Positions 19,172 to 27,343 of a DNA stretch of 64,000 nt are shown here, in pieces. Origin of the DNA: Aurantimonas marina. Its GTDB lineage: Bacteria; Pseudomonadota; Alphaproteobacteria; Rhizobiales; Rhizobiaceae. Below the pieces are notes generated by a model, which was not told the DNA's origin, made no database searches, and saw nothing but the letters and a program-made list of their open reading frames with translations. The stretch is from the NCBI RefSeq assembly GCF_017183135.1, contig NZ_JADDXW010000013.1, forward strand, positions 62,001 through 126,000. The letters are read 5' to 3'. Position 1 is the first letter of the stretch. Every line of letters starts with the position of its first letter. The translations under genes and the position numbers were made by a program.

Positions 19172-20155
19172 TCAGTTCCGGCGCGGGAGGATGCCTGCCT
19201 TAACCGATTCCGCAACGGGTGAAGCCGGCGTCTGTCCCTGGAACCAGTTGGTCAGGTTGCGGACGACGAGATCGCCCATCGCCCCCCGCGTATGGCGCGA
19301 CGCGGAACCGACATGCGGCAGCAGCACCGTATTGGGCAGTGCGATCAGCCGGGAGGGTACGTGCGGCTCTTTCTCGAAGACGTCGAGGCCGGCAGCACGG
19401 ATCGTTCCGTTTTCGAGAGCCTCGATCAGCGCCGGCTCGTCGATAGTCGTGCCCCGGCCGATATTGACGACGACGCCGTCGGGCCCGAGCGCCTTCAAGA
19501 CCTTGGCGTCGACGGCCCGCTCTGTGGCCGCGCCGCCGGGCGCCGCGATGATCAGCGTATCGACCGAGCCGGCGAGGCTTTCCAGGCTCGGATGGTAACG
19601 ATAGGCGACATCGGCGCGCTCCGAGCGGTTGTGATATTCGATCGGCACGCCGAAGGCCTCGAGGCGCCGGGCGATGGCAAGACCGATGCGTCCGAGACCC
19701 ATGATGCCGGCGGTGCGCCCGCGCAGCGTCATCGGCGTCAGCGGGTAATTTCCCTGGCTTTCCCACCGGCCCTCGCGCAGGTGCTTTTCCGCCGCGTAGA
19801 GTTCGCGCACGGTCATCAGGAGAATGGCGAGCGTGGTGTCGGCGACTTCGTCGGTCAGTACGTCGGGTGTGTTGGTGACCATGACGCCCTTGGATGTCGC
19901 GTGCTTCACATCGACGCCGTCGTAGCCGACGCCGAAATTGGCGACGATCTCGAGATTGGGCAGCGCGTCCATCATGTCGGCCGGCACCGCTCCCATCAGC
20001 GCGATCCCGCGCACGGCGTCGCGACGTTCCTGGCTCAGCTTCGACACATCGCGATCGGGAACATGCTCGACATCGAACGTCCTCTTCAGCGTGTCGAACG
20101 TATCGGGGTTCAGCTTGCCGGGGACGAGGATGGTTACGGAGGATAGGTCGGACAT
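19172..20155 (-). CDS. D-2-hydroxyacid dehydrogenase, glyoxylate/hydroxypyruvate-reductase type
   Basis: A 327-residue NAD(P)-dependent dehydrogenase. The NAD-binding motif GIMGLGRIGLAIARRL is preceded by VANFGVGYDGVD. The catalytic Arg lies in NIGRGTTIDEPALIEAL, the Glu in LDVFEKEPHVP, and the His in LLPHVGSASRHTR. The family reduces glyoxylate, hydroxypyruvate or similar 2-oxoacids; the exact substrate is not deducible. It lies 43 bp after the LacI regulator gene on the same strand, so the two are probably one operon, with the regulator controlling this gene. Confidence 0.9.
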   Translation of the reverse strand: MSDLSSVTILVPGKLNPDTFDTLKRTFDVEHVPDRDVSKLSQERRDAVRGIALMGAVPADMMDALPNLEIVANFGVGYDGVDVKHATSKGVMVTNTPDVLTDEVADTTLAILLMTVRELYAAEKHLREGRWESQGNYPLTPMTLRGRTAGIMGLGRIGLAIARRLEAFGVPIEYHNRSERADVAYRYHPSLESLAGSVDTLIIAAPGGAATERAVDAKVLKALGPDGVVVNIGRGTTIDEPALIEALENGTIRAAGLDVFEKEPHVPSRLIALPNTVLLPHVGSASRHTRGAMGDLVVRNLTNWFQGQTPASPVAESVKAGILPRRN

Positions 20156-20198
20156 AAGGGCTCCCTTGGAAAAGTGTGGATCGAAGAATTGCGACGGG

Positions 20199-21218
20199 TT
20201 AGTCGGGCCAGGCGAATTCGCTGGACTGTCTGATCTTGAGTTCCGGGGTGATGAGGATGGTCTCCTCGTTTGCCGGCTGGCCCTGGAGGCGGTCGAGCAG
20301 GGCGCCAGCCGCCCGCCGTCCGACCTCGCTCTGGCCGTTCGCGACGGTGGTCAGCGAGGGTGTCGCGATCGCCGCCTCGTCGATGTCGTCATAACCGATC
20401 ACCGCGATGTCGACGCCCGGCCGAAGCCCCGCGCGGGACAACCCATACATGACGCCGAGCGCGACGAGATCGGAAAAGCAGACGATCGCGGTGGGCCGGT
20501 TCTCGATGGCGAGAAAAGCGGATACGGAATCGAAGCCGGAATGGCGGTCGCGCGGACCTTTGATGCGCCATGCGCCGCGAAATTCGATGCCGCCGCGAGC
20601 CAGCGCGGCCAGATAGCCGGCCTCCCGGTCGCGCCCGGTAGAGGTCATCGCCGTGCCGCCGATCATCGCGATCGACCGGTGTCCGCGCCCGATCAGATGA
20701 TCGACGGCGAGCCCCATGCCGTAGGAATCGTCCCCGCGAAAGCCACAGACGCCAGAGCCCTCGATCGTGCGGGCGATCAGCGTCACGGGCAATTCGTTTT
20801 CCTCGGCCAGGTGGATGTCGCTGGCCGGGGTGCCGATGGCCGGTGACAGAATCAGCCCATCGGCACCAAGCTGCAGCATGGTATCCACGAAGGATCGCTG
20901 CTTGGCCAGTTCGTCGTGATGGTTGCACAGGATGAAGGTCTGGCGGCGCCGGTCGAGCTCATCCTCGACGGATTTCAGGATCTCACCGAAGAACGGATTC
21001 ATGATGTCGTGGACGCAGACCCCGAGAATGCCGGATTTCGACGTGCGCAGCGAGGCCGCGCGCCGGTTGTAGATGTAGCCGAGATCGCGCGCCGACTGCT
21101 TGATGCGTTCGCGCGTGACCTCCGCGACCAGAGGGCTGTCGCGCAGGGCCAGCGATACGGTTGCGGTCGAAAGACCCAGCGAATCCGCGATCGTCGACAG
21201 TTTGACCTTCTGCGCCAC
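20199..21218 (-). CDS. LacI-family transcriptional regulator
   Basis: A 339-residue repressor-type regulator: helix-turn-helix KLSTIADSLGLSTATVSLALRD at the N-terminus, hinge helix region around residue 50, then a periplasmic-binding-protein-like sensor domain (LGVCVHDIMNPFF, AMIGGTAMTSTGRDREAGY, IAVIGYDDIDEA). It should bind a small effector, probably a sugar or carbohydrate acid linked to the adjacent hydroxyacid dehydrogenase. An inverted repeat TTCGTT-N6-AACGAA at 21297-21314 lies about 80 bp upstream, and a second pair CCCTAC/GTAGGG (21303-21322) overlaps it; either could be an operator, but both are short. Confidence 0.92.
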   Translation of the reverse strand: MAQKVKLSTIADSLGLSTATVSLALRDSPLVAEVTRERIKQSARDLGYIYNRRAASLRTSKSGILGVCVHDIMNPFFGEILKSVEDELDRRRQTFILCNHHDELAKQRSFVDTMLQLGADGLILSPAIGTPASDIHLAEENELPVTLIARTIEGSGVCGFRGDDSYGMGLAVDHLIGRGHRSIAMIGGTAMTSTGRDREAGYLAALARGGIEFRGAWRIKGPRDRHSGFDSVSAFLAIENRPTAIVCFSDLVALGVMYGLSRAGLRPGVDIAVIGYDDIDEAAIATPSLTTVANGQSEVGRRAAGALLDRLQGQPANEETILITPELKIRQSSEFAWPD

Positions 21219-21330
21219 CTAGGACCGCTCCCCCCATTTCCACCGATGCTCCGACGATCTATGGCAAACACCGGCGGCCGCGCAAAGCCCTGTCGTTTCG
21301 TTCCCTACAACGAACGGTAGGGGCGCCGGC

Positions 21331-21804
21331 TCAATCACCCGCCGCAATGTCCATCGTCGGCCCCGCGCGGGTGTCGGCGAGGTTTTGCGCCATACGCCCC
21401 AACAGCTTGCGCAGCGTCTTGCGCTCGCGGCTGGAAAAGCCGGCCAGCGCGTCGCGATCGACGGCCTTGCGCGCCGCGCCCACCGCATCGACGATGGCTG
21501 TGCCTCTGTCAGTCAGATGCGCGTGGCTCTGGCGTCCATCGCGCTCGGAACCCCGCTTCTCGACGAGTCCTTGAGCGATCAGGCGGGTCACGGTCTTGGT
21601 GATTGTCGGCGGCCGCACCGACAGGCGCTCGGCCAGTTCGCGCAGGGACACGCCGTCCTCTTCGCTGATTGCCAGCAGCACCGTGTCCTGTCCGGGATAG
21701 AGATCGAGCGTTGCCAGTCGTCCCGCCAGAGCGGTTCGCGCGACGCGTGCGGCGACGCCCAGATGCGTCGTCACCGAACGCTTCCTCTGCTTCTTCCCCG
21801 CCAT
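21331..21804 (-). CDS. MarR-family transcriptional regulator
   Basis: A 157-residue winged-helix regulator. DLYPGQDTVLLAISEEDGVS leads into the recognition region LRELAERLSVRPPTITKTVTR, then the wing KRGSERDGRQSHAHLTDRG and the C-terminal dimerisation helix, all typical of MarR. ATG 21804 follows a purine-rich AAAAGGGATGGGG site. The gene is divergent from the creatininase gene with about 130 bp between starts, so that promoter region is the likeliest target. Effector unknown; no Cys suggests it is not an OhrR-type peroxide sensor. Confidence 0.9.
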   Translation of the reverse strand: MAGKKQRKRSVTTHLGVAARVARTALAGRLATLDLYPGQDTVLLAISEEDGVSLRELAERLSVRPPTITKTVTRLIAQGLVEKRGSERDGRQSHAHLTDRGTAIVDAVGAARKAVDRDALAGFSSRERKTLRKLLGRMAQNLADTRAGPTMDIAAGD

Positions 21805-21936
21805 CTTGTCCCCATCCCTTTTCGCAGGGCAAAATGACGAAGCGCCGCTATGTTGTCCACCTTGTTTGCCCGCTACCCTCATGTAAGGGAACATCGTCAC
21901 GAACCAGATAAGTCAGGCTCATCACGAGGATCGACC

Positions 21937-22734
21937 ATGCGGCCACGCTACGAGGAGATGACGAGCGAGGAACTCGCTGCCGAGCGTTTAAGGCTGGACG
22001 CGGCTGTCGCGGTCGTTCCCATCGCCGCCGTGGAGCAGCATGGGCCGCATCTGCCGCTCGGCACCGATGCGATGCTGGCCGATGCGATGGTCGAGACGGT
22101 TCTGGCGATACTGCCGGTGGCGCGCCCCGTGACGTTTCTGCCGACGGTGCGGATCGGCAAGTCCACCGAACATGCGCGGCTTGCCGGTACGCTCAGCCAT
22201 GACTGGCGGACGGCGACTGCGGCGCTGATCGAGATCGGCGAGGGGCTCGCGGCCAACGGCTTTCGCCGTCTCGTCATCGTCAATGCCCATGGCGGCAACA
22301 CGCCGGTCATGGACACCGCCGCGTTGGAACTGCGCAAGGCGCATGGTGTGCTGGCCGCGACCTGTTCGTGGCTGCGCTTCGGCATCCCAGACGGCTTGCT
22401 GCCGAAAGAGGAGATCGCCACCGGCATTCATGGCGGTGCGGTCGAGACGTCGCTGATGCTGCATTTCCGTCCGGACCTCGTGCGGACCGGCGCGGTGCGC
22501 AATTTCGCCTCCTTGCAGAGCGATCTCGACGGCTCGGCGAAGCGGCTCAGGGCGCATGGCCGGCTCGGTTTCGGCTGGATGGCCGAGGACCTCAATCCGG
22601 CGGGCGTCGTCGGCAACGCCGCACTGGCCACGGCGGCGATCGGCGCGGCGATCGCTGCCTATCAGGCAAAGGCATTCTTGGAATTCCTCGATGACGTGCT
22701 AGCCTTCGAACTGTTGCGGTTGCGCGATCCGTGA
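21937..22734 (+). CDS. Creatininase-family amidohydrolase
   Basis: A 265-residue member of the creatininase family, Zn/Mn enzymes that hydrolyse cyclic or linear amides (creatinine, 3-dehydro-scyllo-inosose or formamidopyrimidine-type compounds). Metal ligands are visible in AAVEQHGPHLPLGTDAMLAD, the glycine-rich IVNAHGGNTPVMDTAALEL supplies another His, and the C-terminal half has HGGAVETSLMLH with a Glu ligand. ATG 21937 begins the conserved MRPRYEEMTSEEL region. Sarcosine, a breakdown product of creatinine, is handled by the sox operon at 62 kb, but a link is speculative. Divergent MarR gene likely regulates it. Confidence 0.88.
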   Translation: MRPRYEEMTSEELAAERLRLDAAVAVVPIAAVEQHGPHLPLGTDAMLADAMVETVLAILPVARPVTFLPTVRIGKSTEHARLAGTLSHDWRTATAALIEIGEGLAANGFRRLVIVNAHGGNTPVMDTAALELRKAHGVLAATCSWLRFGIPDGLLPKEEIATGIHGGAVETSLMLHFRPDLVRTGAVRNFASLQSDLDGSAKRLRAHGRLGFGWMAEDLNPAGVVGNAALATAAIGAAIAAYQAKAFLEFLDDVLAFELLRLRDP

Positions 22735-22754
22735 CGGCCGAATGGCGGTAGCCG

Positions 22755-23417
22755 TCAGGAATCCATCCATAGCCGCAAGAGGTTCGATCGCGTCTTCATC
22801 ACCCGGTCGAGGGTTTGCCGTGGGACGGCCGCGTGCCGCAGTTCCTCCACGGTGGTATCGAGATCGAACAGGATTTCCCGCTGTTCCGCATGCCGGACCT
22901 GACTGCGCGCCCAGCCAACGGCCACCCGGCGCGTCCCACGCGTGACCGGGTCGACACGGTGAAGGGTGGTCGAGGGGTAGGCGACCAATTGGCCGGGTTC
23001 CAGCTTGACCTCTTCCTCGCCGGCGGTGGTTTCGATGATCAGCGCGCCGCCATCGTATGTCTCAGGGTCATCGAGGAACAGCGTGAAGGAGATATCGGTC
23101 CTGATGCCCCCGATCATCGCGTCGTCGACATGACTGCCATAGGCCATGCCTGGCTCGTAGCGGGAGAGGATCAGGGGCGTCAGCCGGCTCGGCCGAGCGA
23201 ACATGCGGAACAGGGCGTTGTCCTCGATGCGTTTGGCAAGCGTCGCGCGCAGGGCGTCGACCCCGTTGTCGCCGCGCCCCGCCTGGAGATTGTTCTTGAC
23301 CGCGCGGGCATGCCACCCAGCGGTGGCGCGGCCGTCCACGAACTGGGCCGCGTCGAGCACAGCGCGCGCATTCTTTACCTCGTCCTGGCTCACAACGTCG
23401 CCGATTACCAAATACAT
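22755..23417 (-). CDS. PKHD-type Fe(II)/2-oxoglutarate dioxygenase (PiuC/YbiX-like)
   Basis: A 220-residue PKHD-type hydroxylase. The Fe(II) ligands are the His and Asp of GSHVDDAMIGG and the distal His in PSTTLHRVDPV; the 2-oxoglutarate Arg lies in RRVAVGWARSQV. A C-terminal helix bundle (LFDLDTTVEELRH) completes the family domain. In Pseudomonas and relatives these proteins are iron-regulated and accompany TonB-dependent siderophore receptors; here no receptor is adjacent. Instead the gene is divergent from a secreted repeat protein across an AT-rich promoter with iron-box-like sites (23465-23504), which fits iron control. Confidence 0.9.
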   Translation of the reverse strand: MYLVIGDVVSQDEVKNARAVLDAAQFVDGRATAGWHARAVKNNLQAGRGDNGVDALRATLAKRIEDNALFRMFARPSRLTPLILSRYEPGMAYGSHVDDAMIGGIRTDISFTLFLDDPETYDGGALIIETTAGEEEVKLEPGQLVAYPSTTLHRVDPVTRGTRRVAVGWARSQVRHAEQREILFDLDTTVEELRHAAVPRQTLDRVMKTRSNLLRLWMDS

Positions 23418-23464
23418 TTAGAATTCCTTGCTTTAATACTGCAAATTCCGTCAGGTTATCTTTC

Positions 23465-23504
23465 TTTTGAATGGTTCTAATCAGAAAATTAGATTTGTTC
23501 TAAA
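23465..23504. promoter_or_regulatory. Two tandem Irr/ICE-like iron boxes in a divergent promoter
   Basis: TTTTGAATGGTTCTAAT (23465-23481) and ATTAGATTTGTTCTAAA (23488-23504) are dyads of the TTTAGAA-N-TTCTAAA kind used by the alphaproteobacterial iron regulator Irr; their GTTCTAA cores are 23 bp apart. A TATAAT -10-like element for the rightward gene lies at 23524-23529, and the region is strikingly AT-rich. The site could serve both the PKHD hydroxylase and the protein at 23624. Confidence 0.5.
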
Positions 23505-23623
23505 GAATGATTTCCTTAAAAATTATAATATTTCCCTATAGACGTGGAAGTTCGTCTTGTGGCACGGGAAGAGTGGTCGAGCAACACTTTCGCATGCTCG
23601 ATCCCAAGATTGAAGGAGCAAGT

Positions 23624-24535
23624 ATGAATCATCGTCGCAAAATCTGGATGGGGGTCGGGGCTTTCGTGTTGGCCGGATCCGCGGCCTCGGCCGGGACGGC
23701 AACGGGTGAACTGGTGGACGCCGGTCCGCGAATTTATGCCGGAGAGGCGCAGGCCGAAAGCGCCTATCTGATCGCCGAAGCCGGGGAGTCCGGAGAGGCG
23801 GGACACGCCGCGGAAACGGGCGAAGCCGGCGAAAGTGGCGAGGCGAGCCCCACCAGCGAAGGCGGCAAGCCCAGCGAAGGAGGTGAAGGGGGCGAAGGTG
23901 GTGAAGGTGGCGCGTCTGCTGATCCTGCGACCGACGACGCAGCCTATTTCGCCGAACTTTTGATGATGCGCGGCCACCTCCTGACAGCCCAAGCGTTGCT
24001 GGATGCGGGCGAACCGGACATGGCCACCCCGCATCTGATGCATCCGCTGGTGGAGCATTATGAGCCCCTCGAAGCGGCGCTCGATGCCCGCAGCGTCCCG
24101 GAATTCGAAGAGCTTCTCGCGGCGATTGGGGGCGGCGATCCGGCGAACGCCTCGGAGGTCTCGGCGAAGATGACCGAGGCTCATCAGGCGATCGACCGAG
24201 CCGCCGATGGTCTCGATGCGTCGGCAAAGGCGCGCGGCCTCGTCCTGCTGTTGCGCGAAGCGGCGCAGGAATATGAACAGGGCGTCAAGGACGGCAAGGT
24301 CGAGAAACTGGTCGAATACCAGGATGCCTATGGCTTCGTGCTAGCGGCCGACGCCGTCCTCAACGGGCTGTCCGGGGCGGAGATTTCCGCTGAAGCGACC
24401 GAGGCATTCCACGGTGCCGTGCAAACGCTGAAGAAGGCCCTTCCCACAGCGACGCCGCCCGCCGGGGGACTGGTCGACGCCGGCGAACTCAGTGCGGCCG
24501 TCGCCAGGGCGGAATTGGCGACGTCCAACCTCTAG
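23624..24535 (+). CDS. Secreted Gly/Glu/Ser-repeat protein of unknown function, possibly iron-regulated
   Basis: I do not recognise this 303-residue protein. It has a signal peptide (about residues 1-23), a low-complexity segment at about 52-98 made of GESGEAG- and GGE-type repeats, strongly acidic, then a helical domain (about 105-303) starting FAELLMMRGHLLTAQALLDA with conserved-looking His residues (HLMHPLVEHYEP). It should be periplasmic or extracellular. GGAGCAAG precedes ATG 23624. It is divergent from an Fe(II) hydroxylase gene and shares its promoter with iron-box-like dyads, so a role in iron handling is the leading guess. A strong hairpin at 24539 ends the transcript. Confidence 0.72.
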   Translation: MNHRRKIWMGVGAFVLAGSAASAGTATGELVDAGPRIYAGEAQAESAYLIAEAGESGEAGHAAETGEAGESGEASPTSEGGKPSEGGEGGEGGEGGASADPATDDAAYFAELLMMRGHLLTAQALLDAGEPDMATPHLMHPLVEHYEPLEAALDARSVPEFEELLAAIGGGDPANASEVSAKMTEAHQAIDRAADGLDASAKARGLVLLLREAAQEYEQGVKDGKVEKLVEYQDAYGFVLAADAVLNGLSGAEISAEATEAFHGAVQTLKKALPTATPPAGGLVDAGELSAAVARAELATSNL

Positions 24536-24538
24536 GCG

Positions 24539-24570
24539 TTATGGGGCCGGTCATGCCGCCGGCCCCATAA
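24539..24570. terminator. Bidirectional hairpin terminator
   Basis: TTATGGGGCCGG pairs perfectly over 12 bp with CCGGCCCCATAA across an 8-nt loop. It sits exactly between the stop of the repeat protein gene (24535) and the stop of the convergent brnA (24572), where a shared terminator is expected. The T-run is short. Confidence 0.75.
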
Positions 24571-24571
24571 A

Positions 24572-24850
24572 CTACGCATTCCGCCGGGTTGCCTCCATGA
24601 AGCTTCGCAGGACCGCGTTCATGCGGGTCTGATACCCAGGGCCCTCGGCCTTGAACCAGTCGAGCACGTCCTTGTCGACGCGCAGGCTGATCGGCGTCTT
24701 GGCCTCGGGATAGACGAGTTCGGCGTCCTTCCAGAAATCCGCGCCGAGGCTGGGACCTTCAGGGGCGTCGGGATTGTGATACAGTTCACCCCGGCGATCC
24801 ATTTCGCGGATTTCCTCCAGCGTGGCTGTCTTCATAGTTTTGTCGCTCAT
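24572..24850 (-). CDS. brnA: BrnA antitoxin (ribbon-helix-helix)
   Basis: A 92-residue antitoxin. The C-terminal DNA-binding part PISLRVDKDVLDWFKAEG and YQTRMNAVLRSFMEA is the ribbon-helix-helix of BrnA, while the N-terminal half (EIREMDRRGELYHNPDAP) wraps the toxin. BrnA neutralises BrnT and represses their operon. ATG 24850 is chosen because GGAAAGGTGG lies directly upstream. It overlaps the end of brnT by about 65 bp, the usual toxin-first order of the BrnTA module. The candidate operator lies upstream of brnT at 25149-25166. Confidence 0.9.
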   Translation of the reverse strand: MSDKTMKTATLEEIREMDRRGELYHNPDAPEGPSLGADFWKDAELVYPEAKTPISLRVDKDVLDWFKAEGPGYQTRMNAVLRSFMEATRRNA

Positions 24851-25088
24851 CGCGACCACCTTTCCATGCCGTGATCAGACGGCGTTTGTTCCCGCGGGGA
24901 GTCCAAACCACCACGAAGCATTCGTCTTCGACGAGGCCGATCGCGACGAAACGCTCCTCTCCGTACTCTTCGCGACGATCTTCTTTTTGAGCGCAGAAGC
25001 CTTCGAAAATCCTGGCCGCGCGCACCATGTCGACACCGCGCTCGCGAAGCACTTGCTGTCGTTTTTCCTCATTCCATTCAAACTCCAT
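24786..25088 (-). CDS. brnT: BrnT toxin (RelE-like ribonuclease, DUF497)
   Basis: A 100-residue toxin with the DUF497 pattern: MEFEWNEEKRQQVLRERGVD, the central RREEYGEERFVAIGLVEDE, and VVVWTPRGNKRRLITAWKG, which carries the conserved Arg/Ile-T/S-A-R-like end. BrnT is a type II toxin that cleaves RNA and arrests growth until bound by BrnA. The final Arg of the family's S-A-R motif appears as Trp-Lys here, and the protein runs about 15 residues past the domain into brnA, so activity should be checked. ATG 25088 begins the domain; a longer in-frame start has no family similarity. Confidence 0.87.
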   Translation of the reverse strand: MEFEWNEEKRQQVLRERGVDMVRAARIFEGFCAQKEDRREEYGEERFVAIGLVEDECFVVVWTPRGNKRRLITAWKGGRDERQNYEDSHAGGNPRNGSPG

Positions 25089-25148
25089 CGGTGACCTCAT
25101 GAATATTCGGCAATGTCGTGCGGGCTTAAAAAGCTTTTGCCCATGACC

Positions 25149-25177
25149 TGTATATACAATTCGAATATGCGATGCAA
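25149..25177 (-). promoter_or_regulatory. brnTA promoter with overlapping palindromes
   Basis: Read on the minus strand, TTGCAT (25177-25172) and TATACA (25154-25149) form -35 and -10 boxes with a 17-bp spacer, about 60 bp before brnT. The -10 region lies in the palindrome TGTATATACA (25149-25158), directly followed by ATTCGAAT (25159-25166). Short adjacent dyads over the core promoter are typical operators for a ribbon-helix-helix antitoxin, here probably BrnA. Confidence 0.6.
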
Positions 25178-25237
25178 CACCGTGCATTCGCGATCGGACT
25201 TGCCTATATCGTTGGCCGATCCAAGCAGGAGAGTTTG

Positions 25238-26341
25238 ATGTCCGATACCGCCAGCCAAGCCGACGCGCAGATCCCCGTCACCGTCCTCACCGGCTATCTA
25301 GGATCCGGCAAGACGACGCTGCTCAACCGCATCCTGTCGGAGGATCACGGCCGCAAATTCGCGGTAATCGTCAACGAGTTCGGCGAGATCGGCATCGACA
25401 ACGACCTCATCGTCGAATCCGACGAAGAGATCTACGAGATGAACAATGGCTGCGTCTGCTGCACGGTGCGCGGCGATCTGGTGCGCGTCGTCGAAGGGCT
25501 GACCCGTCGCAAGGGCCGCTTCGACGCGATCATTATCGAGACGACGGGTCTTGCCGACCCGGTGCCGGTGGCGCAGACCTTCTTCATGGACGAGGACGTG
25601 CGCGCCAAGACCAAACTGGATGCCGTCGTCGCGTTGGTGGACGCCAAGCATCTGCCGCTGCGCCTCAAGGACAGTCGCGAGGCCGAGGACCAGATCGCCT
25701 TTGCCGACGTGGTGCTGCTCAACAAGATCGATCTCGTCACGCCAGAGCAACTGGCGGTGGTCGAGGCGACGGTCCGTGCGATCAATCCGACCGCCGTGAT
25801 CCATCGCACCGAGCGGGCTGGCATCGACCTGAAACGGGTGCTCGGGCAGGGCGCCTTCGATTTGAAACGCGTGCTCGACGACGATCCCGATTTTCTCAGC
25901 GGCGCGGAAGAGGCCCATGACGAGCACACCTGCGGCCAGGACTGCGACCATGATCACCATCACCACGGCCATGACCATGACGACCATGCGCATCACGACG
26001 ACCACGACGCGGCTTCGCCCCTGCACGACGTGACGGTGAAATCCGTGTCGCTGCGCGGCGGCGAACTGGACAGCGAGAAATTCTTTTCCTGGATTCAGGC
26101 ACTGACCCAGGAGCAGGGGCCTAACATCCTGCGCCTCAAGGGCATCATCGCCTTTGCTGGCGATCCGGACCGCTATGTCGTCCAGGGTGTCCACATGATC
26201 GTCGAGGGCGATCACCAAAGGCCATGGCGCGCCGACGAAAAGCACGAGAGCCGGCTGGTGTTTATCGGCCGCGAGCTCGACGCCGAGGAATTGTCGGCCG
26301 AGTTCGACGCTTGCGCGGCACGCCAGCGGGAAAATGCCTGA
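25238..26341 (+). CDS. COG0523-family GTPase metallochaperone (CobW-like)
   Basis: A 367-residue P-loop GTPase. Walker A is GYLGSGKTT at about residues 19-27, the metal-binding motif GCVCC has Cys72, 74 and 75, ETTGLADP is Walker B-like and LNKIDL the guanine-binding motif. A His/Asp-rich insertion (about residues 226-260, e.g. [13 protein letters not shown]) precedes the CobW C-terminal domain with W-R-A-D. Such proteins insert zinc or another metal into client enzymes; with no cobalamin genes nearby, zinc is more likely than cobalt. ATG 25238 starts the conserved part. Its TGA overlaps the ATG of the WD40 gene by one base. Confidence 0.9.
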   Translation: MSDTASQADAQIPVTVLTGYLGSGKTTLLNRILSEDHGRKFAVIVNEFGEIGIDNDLIVESDEEIYEMNNGCVCCTVRGDLVRVVEGLTRRKGRFDAIIIETTGLADPVPVAQTFFMDEDVRAKTKLDAVVALVDAKHLPLRLKDSREAEDQIAFADVVLLNKIDLVTPEQLAVVEATVRAINPTAVIHRTERAGIDLKRVLGQGAFDLKRVLDDDPDFLSGAEEAHDEHTCGQDCDHDHHHHGHDHDDHAHHDDHDAASPLHDVTVKSVSLRGGELDSEKFFSWIQALTQEQGPNILRLKGIIAFAGDPDRYVVQGVHMIVEGDHQRPWRADEKHESRLVFIGRELDAEELSAEFDACAARQRENA

Positions 26342-27318
26342 TGCCGTCGATCGCGGCTTATGAATTTCCGGATTTCGTCGAGACTGCGGTTTTCCTGAAG
26401 GGGCAGCCGGTCTTCGCGGTCGCCGATGGTACCGTGCGCTTTCCGGCGGGCGGCGAGCGGGTTGTCGAGGCGCACCCGGGCGGTCTCCTGTCGGCCTGCT
26501 ACGATCCGCACGGCCGGCGCCTTCTGACCGGCGGCGAGGACGGCCGTGTGGTGTCGGTGGACGGCGGCGGCGCGGCGACCGAGATCGCCTCGATCGGCCG
26601 CAAATGGATAGCTTCCGTTGCCGGCGGCCCAAGGGATACGGTGGGTTTCGCCTCGGGCAAGACCGCCTATGTCCGGCTCAGCGGCGGCGCGCTCAAGGAA
26701 ATCGGCCACGAGCGCACGGTCGAGGATATCGCCTTCGCCCCGAAAGGCATCCGCGCGGCGACCGCCCGCTACGATGGTGCGTCGCTATTCTTTCCCGCGA
26801 CCGACGCCGCGCCGGCCACGCTCGACTGGAAGGGCGCGCATCTCGGCATCGATTTCTCGCCCGACGGGCGCTTCCTCGTAACGGTCATGCAGGAAAACGC
26901 CCTGCATGGCTGGCGGATCGACGACGGCAAGCACATGAAGATGACCGGTTATCCGGCCAAGGTGAAGGATTGGTCCTGGTCGGCCAAGGGCAAGTTCCTG
27001 GCGACTTCCGGCGCGCCGGCGGCGATCCTGTGGCCGTTCTCCGGCAAGGACGGGCCGATGGGCAAGGCGCCGCTAGAACTGGGCACACGCGGCGACACGA
27101 TGGTCACCGCGGTCGCCTGTCATCCGGCCGAGGACATGTTGGCGATCGGCTATGGCGACGGGATGATTCTGGCCGTGCGCTTCGCCGATTCCAAGGAAGC
27201 GCTGCTCAGGCGGGGCGGGGCGAGCCCGGTGAGGACGATGGCCTGGAGCGGCGAGGGCCGCCTGCTCGCCTTCGGCTCGGAATCCGGCGAGGCAGGCGTG
27301 ATCGATATCGCGGGGTGA
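26341..27318 (+). CDS. WD40-repeat beta-propeller protein coupled to the metallochaperone
   Basis: A 325-residue protein of repeated WD40-like blades (for example ACYDPHGRRLLTGGEDGRVVSV, FSPDGRFLVTVMQENALHGW and MAWSGEGRLLAFGSESGEAG). No signal peptide or enzyme motif is seen, so it is probably a cytoplasmic scaffold. It starts at ATG 26341, overlapping the metallochaperone stop (TGATG), which implies coupled translation. COG0523-WD40 pairs occur in other Alphaproteobacteria, suggesting a partnership in metal delivery, but no mechanism is known. Upstream in-frame codons lie inside the metallochaperone gene and are not used. Confidence 0.86.
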   Translation: MPSIAAYEFPDFVETAVFLKGQPVFAVADGTVRFPAGGERVVEAHPGGLLSACYDPHGRRLLTGGEDGRVVSVDGGGAATEIASIGRKWIASVAGGPRDTVGFASGKTAYVRLSGGALKEIGHERTVEDIAFAPKGIRAATARYDGASLFFPATDAAPATLDWKGAHLGIDFSPDGRFLVTVMQENALHGWRIDDGKHMKMTGYPAKVKDWSWSAKGKFLATSGAPAAILWPFSGKDGPMGKAPLELGTRGDTMVTAVACHPAEDMLAIGYGDGMILAVRFADSKEALLRRGGASPVRTMAWSGEGRLLAFGSESGEAGVIDIAG

Positions 27319-27343
27319 TACCGAAGGTAGACGCTTTACGGGC

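Noticed and set aside
23770-23920. Repeats in the Gly/Glu-rich gene taken as a CRISPR or tandem-repeat array
   Set aside because: They are irregular in-frame codon repeats for a low-complexity protein segment, without equal spacers.
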